Shown here: positions 1 to 5,555 of the stretch, one piece after another
How the letters are laid out: every line of letters begins with the position of its first letter
How positions within the stretch are numbered: position 1 is the first letter of the stretch
Position numbers and translations under genes: made by a program
Assembly: GCA_900557475.1 (NCBI GenBank)
Contig: USTA01000033.1
Span: forward strand, 1 to 7,725
Source of the DNA: an uncultured Clostridium sp.
GTDB lineage: Bacteria > Bacillota > Clostridia > TANB77 > CAG-508
Direction of reading: 5' to 3'
Length of the DNA stretch: 7,725 nucleotides
The notes under the pieces: generated by a model
Databases searched by the model: none
What the model was told of the DNA's origin: nothing
What the model saw: only the letters and a program-made list of their open reading frames with translations

Positions 1-11
1 GCCTATGCAAT

Positions 12-52
12 AAAAAATAAAAGTAACATACCTTTCAGCACATTACTTTTAT
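12..52 (-). terminator. Intrinsic terminator of the pilin-like gene
   Basis: A 9-bp perfect stem (TAAAAGTAA at 18-26 with TTACTTTTA at 43-51, extended by one more A-T pair) closes a 16-nt loop. It begins 6 nt after the stop codon of the gene at 58-429. Read on the minus strand it is followed directly by six T (complement of 12-17). This is the classic Rho-independent layout, although the stem is AT-rich. It suggests that the pilin-like gene is transcribed alone, at least on its 3' side. Confidence 0.75.
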
Positions 53-57
53 ATTTT

Positions 58-429
58 TTATTTTGCAGATACATTCTTTGCTAAGTTTTGAATTATTCCT
101 AATACTCCACTTGCTGCAAGTAATAAAATTGCTCCAACTACATATATTACAGCTGTTTTCTTTATTTCTGCTTTTCCTTCTGGAGAAGCTGTAACGAATT
201 TAATACCTACAAACATTAACATTATTACTGCTGCTGCTATTGCTATTGTTTGAATTATCCATATTACATTTGATACAATGCCATTAATGTCCTCTCCACC
301 TGTACCTGGTTGAGATGGTGTTGGTATTGTAACTGTTCCAAATACCATACTAAATGCACTAAGTAACATTGTTACAAAAAATAATATAGTAATAACTCTT
401 GTTATATTTTTCATTGTTTTTGCGCTCAT
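58..429 (-). CDS. VirB2/TrbC-like pilin family small membrane protein
   Basis: This 123-residue protein has the architecture of VirB2/TrbC major pilins of type IV secretion and conjugation systems. It has a hydrophobic signal-like segment at about 11-31, a short Pro/Gly-rich linker (about 35-46), a first long transmembrane helix (about 54-79), a short charged loop with SPEGKAEIKK (82-91), and a second helix (about 92-114) ending in a small polar tail. Family members are normally cut after the leader, and the two-helix hairpin assembles into a pilus or sits in the membrane. The start at 429 is supported by GGGAGG at 435-440, 5 nt upstream; an in-frame ATG five codons later lacks such a site. 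The gene has its own consensus promoter and its own terminator, so it is a single-gene unit. No other secretion gene (VirB4, VirD4, VirB6) is visible here. The fold assignment is fairly secure; a role in conjugation is not, because small VirB2-like proteins also occur outside transfer loci. Confidence 0.75.
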   Translation of the reverse strand: MSAKTMKNITRVITILFFVTMLLSAFSMVFGTVTIPTPSQPGTGGEDINGIVSNVIWIIQTIAIAAAVIMLMFVGIKFVTASPEGKAEIKKTAVIYVVGAILLLAASGVLGIIQNLAKNVSAK

Positions 430-462
430 GTTTTCCTCCCTTTACTTAATAATACTTATTTT

Positions 463-491
463 ATTATAATTTATAAAAAAAATAATGTCAA
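463..491 (-). promoter_or_regulatory. Consensus sigma-A promoter of the pilin-like gene
   Basis: On the minus strand, TTGACA (486-491) and TATAAT (463-468) are separated by exactly 17 bp. Both hexamers match the housekeeping consensus perfectly, so this is predicted to be one of the strongest promoters in the window. Transcription should start near 456, giving a leader of about 27 nt that contains the ribosome binding site. The -35 box and the spacer lie inside the terminator hairpin of the upstream Spo0E-like gene. Confidence 0.85.
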
Positions 492-545
492 GCTTTTTAG
501 TTAAATTTTGTCTCCCTTTTAACTAATTCTCGACATTATTTTTTT
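476..545. terminator. Long two-part hairpin terminator, probably bidirectional
   Basis: An outer stem of 14 bp (476-489 with 532-545) carries A-runs on one side and T-runs on the other. An inner stem of 9 bp (497-505 with 518-526) is separated from it by an internal loop, and the apical loop is 506-517. On the minus strand it lies about 55 nt after the Spo0E-like gene and ends in a run of T, as expected of its terminator. The symmetric A/T flanks would allow termination on the plus strand too, although no plus-strand gene reads into it. Its T-tract side is also the -35 box and spacer of the next promoter. Confidence 0.7.
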
Positions 546-600
546 GAATTCTAGTATTTTTCATTTTCATTTGTAAATTCCGCCATTTCCTTAAAGTTTT

Positions 601-753
601 TTATTTTGCCATCTTTAGCTTGCTTTCTCTGTAATATTTTGCAATTAGTTCATCTAGTTCTACACTTAAGCTGTAAATTTTGCTATACTCTTCGTTGCCT
701 ACTATGGCGTTATTTAGTTTGTCTCTTAATTCGTTTATTTCTTTATTTAGCAT
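601..753 (-). CDS. Spo0E-family aspartyl-phosphate phosphatase (small form)
   Basis: This 50-residue protein is predicted to be two amphipathic helices. The first is rich in Asn, Leu and Glu (about 2-15). The second carries the family signature SVELDELI at 30-37, which corresponds to the SQELD motif of Spo0E proteins, followed by AKYYRE (38-43). Spo0E-type phosphatases bind phosphorylated Spo0A and remove its phosphate, delaying or blocking sporulation; the aspartate of the motif (D34 here) is important for catalysis. B. subtilis Spo0E is longer (85 residues), but paralogues such as YnzD and YisI are about this size. The start at 753 is supported by AAAGGAG at 763-769 with 9-nt spacing. A -35/-10 pair lies just upstream, and Spo0A-type boxes lie further upstream. 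The C-terminus after the motif is short, and an adjacent reading frame stays open past the stop, so a 3' frameshift is possible. The family call rests on motif recognition alone. Confidence 0.8.
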   Translation of the reverse strand: MLNKEINELRDKLNNAIVGNEEYSKIYSLSVELDELIAKYYRESKLKMAK

Positions 754-783
754 TTTATATCACTCCTTTTCCTTTCCTCTTAT

Positions 784-812
784 AAGATACCATATTTTTA
801 CACATTTGTCAA
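784..812 (-). promoter_or_regulatory. Sigma-A-like promoter of the Spo0E-like gene
   Basis: On the minus strand, a perfect TTGACA (807-812) and TATCTT (784-789) are separated by 17 bp. Transcription is expected to start near 777, leaving a short leader of about 24 nt with the AAAGGAG site. The position directly before the small gene, and downstream of the tandem Spo0A-type boxes, supports its use. Confidence 0.75.
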
Positions 813-852
813 TTATTTTTTGCTACATTTTACCATGTTTTGTCGTTTTTCG

Positions 853-871
853 TTCGACAAAATTCGACAAA
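853..871 (-). promoter_or_regulatory. Tandem Spo0A boxes (candidate operator)
   Basis: Read on the minus strand, TTTGTCGAA occurs twice, at 863-871 and 853-861. The copies start exactly 10 bp apart, one helical turn. This 9-mer matches the Spo0A (0A) box consensus, and tandem boxes at this spacing are the known arrangement for two Spo0A DNA-binding domains. A third, weaker copy in the opposite direction (TTTGTCGTT, 839-847) makes an 8-bp inverted repeat with the nearer box (838-845 with 855-862). The perfect boxes begin 41 bp upstream of the -35 box of the Spo0E-like gene, a position compatible with activation or with upstream repression. Binding itself is inferred from sequence. Confidence 0.65.
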
Positions 872-926
872 TCTATACTAACCTCATTTTTAAGGCAAGT
901 GTAATAATGAAAACTGGAGGTTTTTT

Positions 927-989
927 ATGTATTCAGTGCAAAAGAAAAGCACATTTACTCCTAAAACTTTAAGTTCATTTAAGTTTTAG
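927..989 (+). CDS. Possible 20-codon small ORF (doubtful)
   Basis: An ATG at 927 sits 6 nt after a strong TGGAGG (915-920) and opens a 20-codon frame ending in TAG. The predicted peptide starts MYSVQKKS, is basic and Ser/Thr-rich, and has no motif I recognise. In its favour is the well-placed Shine-Dalgarno sequence, rare by chance in such AT-rich DNA. Against it, about two thirds of the frame is shared with the hairpin terminator that ends the opposite operon, which may explain the sequence by itself. The only upstream promoter-like elements are a poor pair with a 15-bp spacer, overlapping the Spo0A-type boxes. It is given as a candidate only. Confidence 0.2.
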   Translation: MYSVQKKSTFTPKTLSSFKF

Positions 990-1003
990 ATTCATAAATG
1001 TGC
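941..1003 (-). terminator. Strong terminator of the membrane protein-ymfF-ymfH operon
   Basis: An outer 9-bp stem (949-957 with 995-1003, GCACATTTA/TAAATGTGC) and an inner 9-bp stem (961-969 with 981-989, CTAAAACTT/AAGTTTTAG) are joined by a small internal loop. On the minus strand the hairpin starts 7 nt after the ymfH stop codon and is followed by TTTTCTTTT (941-948 complement), a good U-tract. There is no comparable T-run on the plus side, so it acts on the minus strand. Confidence 0.85.
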
Positions 1004-1010
1004 ATCTATA

Positions 1011-2270
1011 CTATTTTCTTATAATTGACAGAACTGAATTTTCTCTTTTAAAAATATCTTTTTGTATTTCGTGTACATACTCTAATGTAATATTTTCAAA
1101 TGCATTTATATAGTCTAAACTGTTTATTCCTTTCATAGCATCTTGCAAATACATTCTTCCTATTTCTTCTACGTCATTATATTCAGATACATATTCACCA
1201 TATAGTGCTTTTTTGCTTCTTTCAAAGTCTTCTTCTTCTACTAACTCTTGTTCTAATACTCTTGTAACAATTTCATATACATCTTCTGGTTTTTCTGAAA
1301 CGCTGCTTAATAATATATGTGAATATTCATCCGTATTTTCAAAGTCATAATCAAGTGCTGAAAGCAATAATCCTTTGTCGTACATTTCTTTATAGTTTTT
1401 ACTTGTTTTTCCTACAATACTATTTATTATTATGCCAGTCGCAAGTTGCTTTAAAATTTTGTCTTCTTCTTCTAAATAATCTCTATATCCTATTGCAAAC
1501 ATCGGAATGTTTACATCCATTTTTTGTTCTTTTTTCTTCATATTTATTTTTGTTTCTTTTTCTGGATAAATTCTTTTTATCTCTGACATTTTTTCTCTTG
1601 GAATAAGCCTCTTTTTTACTTCTTCTACAATTTCTTCTGGCACAAAATTTCCACTTATACACATTATCATATTTGAAGGATGATAAAAAGTATTGTAACA
1701 TGAATATAGTGTTTCTTTTGTTATTTTACTTATAGATTCTACTGTTCCTGCAATGTCAAGTCTTACTGGATTATTTGCATACAAACATTCTAGTGTATTA
1801 GTATATAGCTTCCATGCTGGTTCGTCATCATATCTTCCAATTTCTTGTCCTATTATTCCTCTTTCCTTTTCTACATTTTCATCTGTAAAATATGGATGTT
1901 GCACATAATCCATTAACTCATCTAATCCTTCATAGAAGTTACTTGTTCCGCCAAATAAATATGCTGTATGGTCGTTTGTTGTATATGCATTCGCGTCAAG
2001 TCCTAGTGCCATTAATTTATATAAGCTATCTAATCCGTTTTCTTGTTCAAACATTTTATGTTCTAAATAATGTGCTACTCCATCTGGTACTTTAATTTCT
2101 TTGCCTGTTTCTGGCTCTATAAAATGATTATCTATTGAGCCAAACTTTGTTCCCCAAATTATATATTTTTTATCTGTATTTTCTTTTGGAACAACTATTA
2201 TTTTCATTCCATTTTCCAATGTTTCTATATATACGGTTTCTTTAATTTTGTTATTTTTTAAGATTTCCAT
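1011..2270 (-). CDS. ymfH: M16-family peptidase YmfH (EF-P modification-associated)
   Basis: This 419-residue protein is an M16B (insulinase/processing-peptidase-like) zinc protease. The inverted zinc-binding motif HYLEH lies at 67-71 within GVAHYLEHKMFE, and the helix ERGIIGQE (136-143) supplies the expected downstream glutamate ligand, so the site looks intact. The C-terminal half (about 250-419) is the second, non-catalytic M16 domain. In Bacillus subtilis, ymfF and ymfH are required for the 5-aminopentanol modification of elongation factor P; the exact proteolytic role is not established. Its partner ymfF lies 26 bp upstream on the same strand, and such M16 pairs usually work as an active plus an inactive subunit. 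The start at 2270 is supported by AAAGGA (2279-2284) with 8-nt spacing. No signal peptide is seen, so the protein is probably cytoplasmic. It is the last gene of the operon. The family is sure; EF-P involvement is transferred from Bacillus, and a peptide-processing role like that of AlbE/AlbF-type pairs is the main alternative. Confidence 0.85.
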   Translation of the reverse strand: MEILKNNKIKETVYIETLENGMKIIVVPKENTDKKYIIWGTKFGSIDNHFIEPETGKEIKVPDGVAHYLEHKMFEQENGLDSLYKLMALGLDANAYTTNDHTAYLFGGTSNFYEGLDELMDYVQHPYFTDENVEKERGIIGQEIGRYDDEPAWKLYTNTLECLYANNPVRLDIAGTVESISKITKETLYSCYNTFYHPSNMIMCISGNFVPEEIVEEVKKRLIPREKMSEIKRIYPEKETKINMKKKEQKMDVNIPMFAIGYRDYLEEEDKILKQLATGIIINSIVGKTSKNYKEMYDKGLLLSALDYDFENTDEYSHILLSSVSEKPEDVYEIVTRVLEQELVEEEDFERSKKALYGEYVSEYNDVEEIGRMYLQDAMKGINSLDYINAFENITLEYVHEIQKDIFKRENSVLSIIRK

Positions 2271-2296
2271 TTTTCTTTTCCTTTCTCTCTTATTTT

Positions 2297-3496
2297 TTAA
2301 TCATTTTTTGTTAGGAAATATATTGTATCCATCTTAACTTCTTTTGCTATCTTTATTACTTCTTCTTTTGTTACTTCTTTTATATTATTTAAATATTCTT
2401 CAACAGTAAGATTTTCTTCAAATAATCTTTGGTCATAATAAAAAGTAATAGTGTCTTCATGAGATTCCGAAATTTGTTCTACTGAACTTACTATTAAGCT
2501 CTTAGCCGCTTCAAATTCCTCATCTGTAATATTTCCATTTTCCATCTCTTCTAATTGCTCTTTTATTATATTTAATGCCTTTTCGTAATTTTCTATTTCT
2601 ATTCCAGTTTGAATAAGAATTAAATTCTGTCTCCTTATATATGACGAACCTGCTGAATATGCTAAACTTGCTTTTTCACGAACATTCTGAAATAACTTAG
2701 AATTTGCTCCTCCACCTAGAATTGTATTATACATACTAACAGCTGCTTTATTCGTTTTAGGCGCACATAGCCCTATAATAAGTTTTCCTTGAGTTACATC
2801 CATTTTTTCTTTTACTACTAGTGGCTTTTCCGGTACTACATGAGAAACATTTATTTCTTCTATTTTTTTACTTTTTATATCTGGGACTTCTATATTTTCT
2901 ATGTTATCACCAGATATGATTAAATCTATTCTGCAATTATTTATTAATCTTTTATAATAGTCATATAATGTTTTTCTATCCAAAGATTCTAGTTCTTCTA
3001 TACTGCCATATTTATATAGTCCATATGGTTCATTTTTGAACATCTCTTCTATGCATCTGTCTTTTGCATAAAGAGCCTTATTATCTTTTTTAGCATTTAA
3101 TATTTTTATTAAGTTCATTTTTTCTTGATTAAAATATTCTTCTTTAAATCCACCATCTTCTACAAGTGGATTAAATGCTATGTCAAATAATAAATTGATG
3201 CTTTCTTGCAAAATATCTTCTTTATTAAGTGTATAATCATTATCTAACATTTCTAAGTAAAATTTAATTACATGATAGTTCTTGATTTTATCTACTCCAC
3301 AATTAAAACCCGCTCCATACATTTCTTCTAGTTTTTTTGAAATTTCCTCTTGAGTTTTTATATTATTTGTACCTCTTCTTAAAATCGATGCAATCAACGC
3401 ATTTTTAGATACATTCTCTTTTGTAAGTGGCACTGTCAAAAATAGTGCACACATATTTGTTTTAAATTTATTTGTTTTTATTTTTGTAATTTCCAT
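2297..3496 (-). CDS. ymfF: M16-like protein YmfF, degenerate active site (EF-P modification-associated)
   Basis: This 399-residue protein has the two-domain M16B fold but no HxxEH motif. Where active members carry it, this one continues from SILRRGTNNIKTQEEISKKL into the EEMYGAGFNCGV segment (57-68). The second domain has the conserved segment GGGANSKLF (261-269) followed by NVREKASLAY (271-280), the R...Y element (R273, Y280) that non-catalytic M16 subunits use for substrate binding. It is therefore likely the inactive partner of YmfH, forming a heterodimer like MPP or SPH2682/SPH2681-type pairs. In B. subtilis the equivalent gene is needed for EF-P 5-aminopentanolylation. The start at 3496 has AGGA at 3503-3506 with 6-nt spacing. 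The gaps to both operon neighbours are about 25 nt, so all three genes are probably on one mRNA. It is likely cytoplasmic; no signal peptide or transmembrane segment is visible. Confidence 0.82.
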   Translation of the reverse strand: MEITKIKTNKFKTNMCALFLTVPLTKENVSKNALIASILRRGTNNIKTQEEISKKLEEMYGAGFNCGVDKIKNYHVIKFYLEMLDNDYTLNKEDILQESINLLFDIAFNPLVEDGGFKEEYFNQEKMNLIKILNAKKDNKALYAKDRCIEEMFKNEPYGLYKYGSIEELESLDRKTLYDYYKRLINNCRIDLIISGDNIENIEVPDIKSKKIEEINVSHVVPEKPLVVKEKMDVTQGKLIIGLCAPKTNKAAVSMYNTILGGGANSKLFQNVREKASLAYSAGSSYIRRQNLILIQTGIEIENYEKALNIIKEQLEEMENGNITDEEFEAAKSLIVSSVEQISESHEDTITFYYDQRLFEENLTVEEYLNNIKEVTKEEVIKIAKEVKMDTIYFLTKND

Positions 3497-3521
3497 AGCT
3501 TTTCCTACCTTCCTTTTTTAT

Positions 3522-4997
3522 TTATTTTTCTATTGTTTCGTAAATTTTAAATCTTCCAACCTTTCCTATGTTCTTCCAGTTATTTTCTATATAATCTACC
3601 GCATCATGTACAAATTGATACGTTTCTCCGTCTTCCGATATTAATGCTATTTTATTTTTTGTGATTTTTATCTCATTTATAATTTTTTCTTCTCCTCCGC
3701 TTCCTAAGTTTCCTCTCAATAGCCAGTCATATTTTCCATTATTTAAATCGTGAATTACTAATGAATACATTGGTGAGTATGTTGAAAATACCATTACATC
3801 TTTTTGACTATTTTCTATATATCCCATAACATCTTTCATTTCTTTTTCTACGCTGTCTTCTAGTATTGCACCATATAGAGGAGAATTTTTTGGTATTTCG
3901 TTTAAGATTTTAAAATACATACCATTTCTATAAATTCCTCTTCCTACTAATATAACACTAACAGAAATTATTATAACATAAATTATTTTTTCGTTTAATA
4001 TATCTTTAATGAAAAAGTTTATCATATAAAGAAGGCTTACAAATATCAAAATATTTGCTACAATTATATGATAGCTATTAAATATTGGTACTATCAAAAT
4101 TATTCCGGCTAACGAAAATAGAAATACTGTTTGAAATAATTTTATTTGTTTTTGTTTATTTTCATTTGACATATCTGGTATCTTTTTTATTATTCGTGGA
4201 ACAATAATATATAAAATAGTTGTAATTATTGTATTTGCAATATATAACATATTTTGATTCATATTAGCGTCTGCATTTACATTTTTGTTTGCAAATTCTC
4301 GTATTCCTAAAATAGTATAATCTACAAAATAATATAAATTTCCTGTTAGTTTCAAATATCCTAGATATATTATTAGCAAACTTAATGCAATTATTAATTC
4401 TTTTACTAGTATTTTTATATTTTTAGTTTTTAGTTCAAAAATTACTAGTATTAAAAAATAACCTGCAAAAAGTTTTTGACTTGTAAAAAATACTAGAAAG
4501 GTAAGTATTCCTTGAGCAATAGCTCTTAAATTATCATTTTTTATTTTTAATGTTACAAGAAGTCCTAGTTCTACAAATACATATGATAATATATTGTAAT
4601 TTGCTCCTGCTGGTATGGTACTTCCTGTTAATAATACTATTAATATTGTATATAGTAACGATGATTTTTTATTTACTTTTAGTGCTTTAAATATTTCATA
4701 AATAACAAAGTATAGGAGTGTATATATTATCAAGTTGTATATTCTAAACACTAATATATTTTTTCCTAACAAAAGCAAAAACATCTTTCCTATGTAGAAA
4801 AATAAAGGTGTTATTATTACGTTTGCATCTTTATAGATTGTTAAACCTTCTGACATCTTATAACTATTAAAGAAGTTTATTAGTTCGTCTCCATTTGTTA
4901 AAAGATTATAAAATACATTTCCTGATATAATAATTGCTATAAATAATATTACTATTGGCTTATCATGTTTTTTTAAGAATTCTAATATTTTTTTCAT
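3522..4997 (-). CDS. Polytopic membrane protein, GT-C glycosyltransferase-like
   Basis: This 491-residue protein has about 11-12 predicted transmembrane helices (first at about 14-34, last at about 337-353) and a C-terminal soluble part of about 135 residues. The first loop after helix 1 has NGDELINFF (35-43) with a D37-E38 pair, and TPLFFYIG (63-70) starts helix 2. This layout resembles GT-C enzymes (GT39/ArnT-like), which use lipid-phosphate sugar donors and have an acidic catalytic residue in that loop. The C-terminal part holds NNGKYDWLLRGNLG (419-432). The specific donor and acceptor cannot be told. I chose the ATG at 4997 because GGAG (5004-5007) lies 6 nt before it. An in-frame ATG at 5009, four codons earlier, has no ribosome binding site and would leave only about 9 nt of leader after the predicted transcription start. 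It is the first gene of the operon with ymfF and ymfH; no functional link between them is known to me. Confidence 0.65.
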   Translation of the reverse strand: MKKILEFLKKHDKPIVILFIAIIISGNVFYNLLTNGDELINFFNSYKMSEGLTIYKDANVIITPLFFYIGKMFLLLLGKNILVFRIYNLIIYTLLYFVIYEIFKALKVNKKSSLLYTILIVLLTGSTIPAGANYNILSYVFVELGLLVTLKIKNDNLRAIAQGILTFLVFFTSQKLFAGYFLILVIFELKTKNIKILVKELIIALSLLIIYLGYLKLTGNLYYFVDYTILGIREFANKNVNADANMNQNMLYIANTIITTILYIIVPRIIKKIPDMSNENKQKQIKLFQTVFLFSLAGIILIVPIFNSYHIIVANILIFVSLLYMINFFIKDILNEKIIYVIIISVSVILVGRGIYRNGMYFKILNEIPKNSPLYGAILEDSVEKEMKDVMGYIENSQKDVMVFSTYSPMYSLVIHDLNNGKYDWLLRGNLGSGGEEKIINEIKITKNKIALISEDGETYQFVHDAVDYIENNWKNIGKVGRFKIYETIEK

Positions 4998-5024
4998 TTT
5001 CTTCTCCATTTTATTTGCAAGTGA

Positions 5025-5053
5025 ATTTTAACATTTTTACATTCTTTTTTCAA
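5025..5053 (-). promoter_or_regulatory. Promoter of the membrane protein-ymfF-ymfH operon
   Basis: On the minus strand, TTGAAA (5048-5053) and TAAAAT (5025-5030) are separated by 17 bp. Each hexamer differs from consensus at one position. The expected start is near 5018, about 21 nt before the ATG at 4997. That fits a short leader holding only the GGAG site and argues against the upstream ATG at 5009. It is divergent from the rpsU promoter, with about 80 bp between the two -35 boxes. Confidence 0.65.
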
Positions 5054-5131
5054 GAGCGTATTTGTTTTTGCATTTTTTTATCTTACTATTATTTTGCGAT
5101 ATTTTTATATTGAAAAATTATGAAACTCCCC

Positions 5132-5161
5132 TTGACAAGCATATATCATATAAGGTATAAT
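5132..5161 (+). promoter_or_regulatory. Consensus sigma-A promoter of rpsU
   Basis: TTGACA (5132-5137) and TATAAT (5156-5161) match consensus perfectly, with an 18-bp spacer. Transcription should start around 5168. This leaves a leader of about 67 nt containing two predicted hairpins before the ribosome binding site. A strong promoter is expected for a ribosomal protein gene. Confidence 0.85.
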
Positions 5162-5170
5162 AAATAAGTG

Positions 5171-5218
5171 TTTAGGGAAATATCCCTAAAATCCCAATAC
5201 AATAGTTGTAAACATTGG
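5171..5218 (+). promoter_or_regulatory. Structured 5' leader of rpsU (two hairpins)
   Basis: The first hairpin has a perfect 8-bp stem, TTTAGGGA (5171-5178) with TCCCTAAA (5183-5190), and an AATA loop; it begins only a few bases after the predicted transcription start. The second pairs CCAAT (5194-5198) with ATTGG (5214-5218), plus an inner 4-bp stem (5199-5202 with 5206-5209), and stops at the base before the AAGGAGG site (5219-5225). The placement suggests mRNA stabilisation or control of translation initiation. I cannot match it to a named leader family. Confidence 0.45.
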
Positions 5219-5234
5219 AAGGAGGGGGATAATC

Positions 5235-5405
5235 GTGTCAGAGGTAAAAGTTAATAACGGAAATATAGAAGATGCCTTAAAGAGATTTAAAAGGCAATGT
5301 GCTAGAAATGGCGTTTTACAAGAAGTTCGTAAAAGAGAATGTTATGAAAAACCTAGCGTAAAAAGAAAAAAGAAATCAGAGGCAGCTAGAAAAAGAAAGT
5401 TCTAA
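5235..5405 (+). CDS. rpsU: Small ribosomal subunit protein S21 (bS21)
   Basis: This 56-residue, highly basic protein has the normal length of Firmicute S21. The N-terminal part has the family pattern: a short [18 protein letters not shown] segment (about 4-21), then [18 protein letters not shown] (24-41), then a Lys/Arg-rich tail that ends in ARKRKF. S21 sits on the platform of the 30S subunit near the 3' end of 16S rRNA and helps initiation on mRNAs. The start is GTG at 5235, fixed by an excellent AAGGAGG (5219-5225) 9 nt upstream; there is no in-frame ATG alternative. It is the only confident plus-strand gene and stands alone, with its own promoter and terminator. In many clostridia rpsU is followed by a yqeY-type gene; here it faces nrdG instead. 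Confidence 0.95.
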   Translation: MSEVKVNNGNIEDALKRFKRQCARNGVLQEVRKRECYEKPSVKRKKKSEAARKRKF

Positions 5406-5414
5406 TACCTAAAT

Positions 5415-5442
5415 AAAAAGCAGTACATATGTACTGTTTTTT
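5415..5442 (+). terminator. Intrinsic terminator of rpsU
   Basis: A perfect 16-base palindrome, CAGTACATATGTACTG (5421-5436), is flanked by AAAAAG before and TTTTTT after (5437-5442). It folds as a 6-bp stem with an ATAT loop, extendable by flanking A-T pairs, with the T-run directly behind. It begins 9 nt after the rpsU stop codon. Because the flanks are symmetric it might also stop minus-strand transcription that reads through from nrdG. Confidence 0.85.
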
Positions 5443-5510
5443 ATTTTATATATTCTGATTCGTTTATCCGTTCAGTTTTGTTTTTTATCTTGTGAATTCG
5501 ATTAGTCATA

Positions 5511-5547
5511 AATATAAAATATCCCACAGGTCAGCTATGGGATATTT
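5511..5547 (-). terminator. Terminator of the nrdD-nrdG transcript
   Basis: A perfect 10-bp stem, AAATATCCCA (5517-5526) with TGGGATATTT (5538-5547), has an 11-nt loop that can form two more pairs. On the minus strand it starts 8 nt after the nrdG stop codon. The following bases are AT-rich (TATATT) but not a clean T-run, so termination may be less efficient than at the other sites. Together with the rpsU terminator it separates two convergent genes. Confidence 0.7.
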
Positions 5548-5555
5548 ATTAATAT

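Noticed and set aside
529..535. CTCGACA as an additional Spo0A box
   Set aside because: It has one mismatch to the core and lies within the arm of a terminator stem, which explains the sequence. There is no partner box at 10-bp spacing.
680..904. 74-codon plus-strand frame, hydrophobic, Phe/Ser/Ile-rich
   Set aside because: It runs opposite to the Spo0E-like gene, its promoter and the Spo0A-type boxes. It has no ribosome site, and its composition is what T-rich DNA gives by chance.
1319..1606. 95-codon plus-strand frame inside ymfH
   Set aside because: It is antisense to a well-supported M16 gene and has a low-complexity Leu/Phe/Ser composition. It is a shadow frame, as are 1892-2095 (plus) and 1483-1701 (minus, another frame of ymfH).
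5054..5131. Spacer between the divergent operon and rpsU promoters, examined for operators or a riboswitch
   Set aside because: AT-rich, with no repeat or inverted repeat that I could see beyond the two promoters.
5443..5510. Short gap between the rpsU and nrdG terminators, examined for a small RNA or gene
   Set aside because: No ribosome site, convincing promoter or extra hairpin was found. It looks like a plain spacer between convergent genes.
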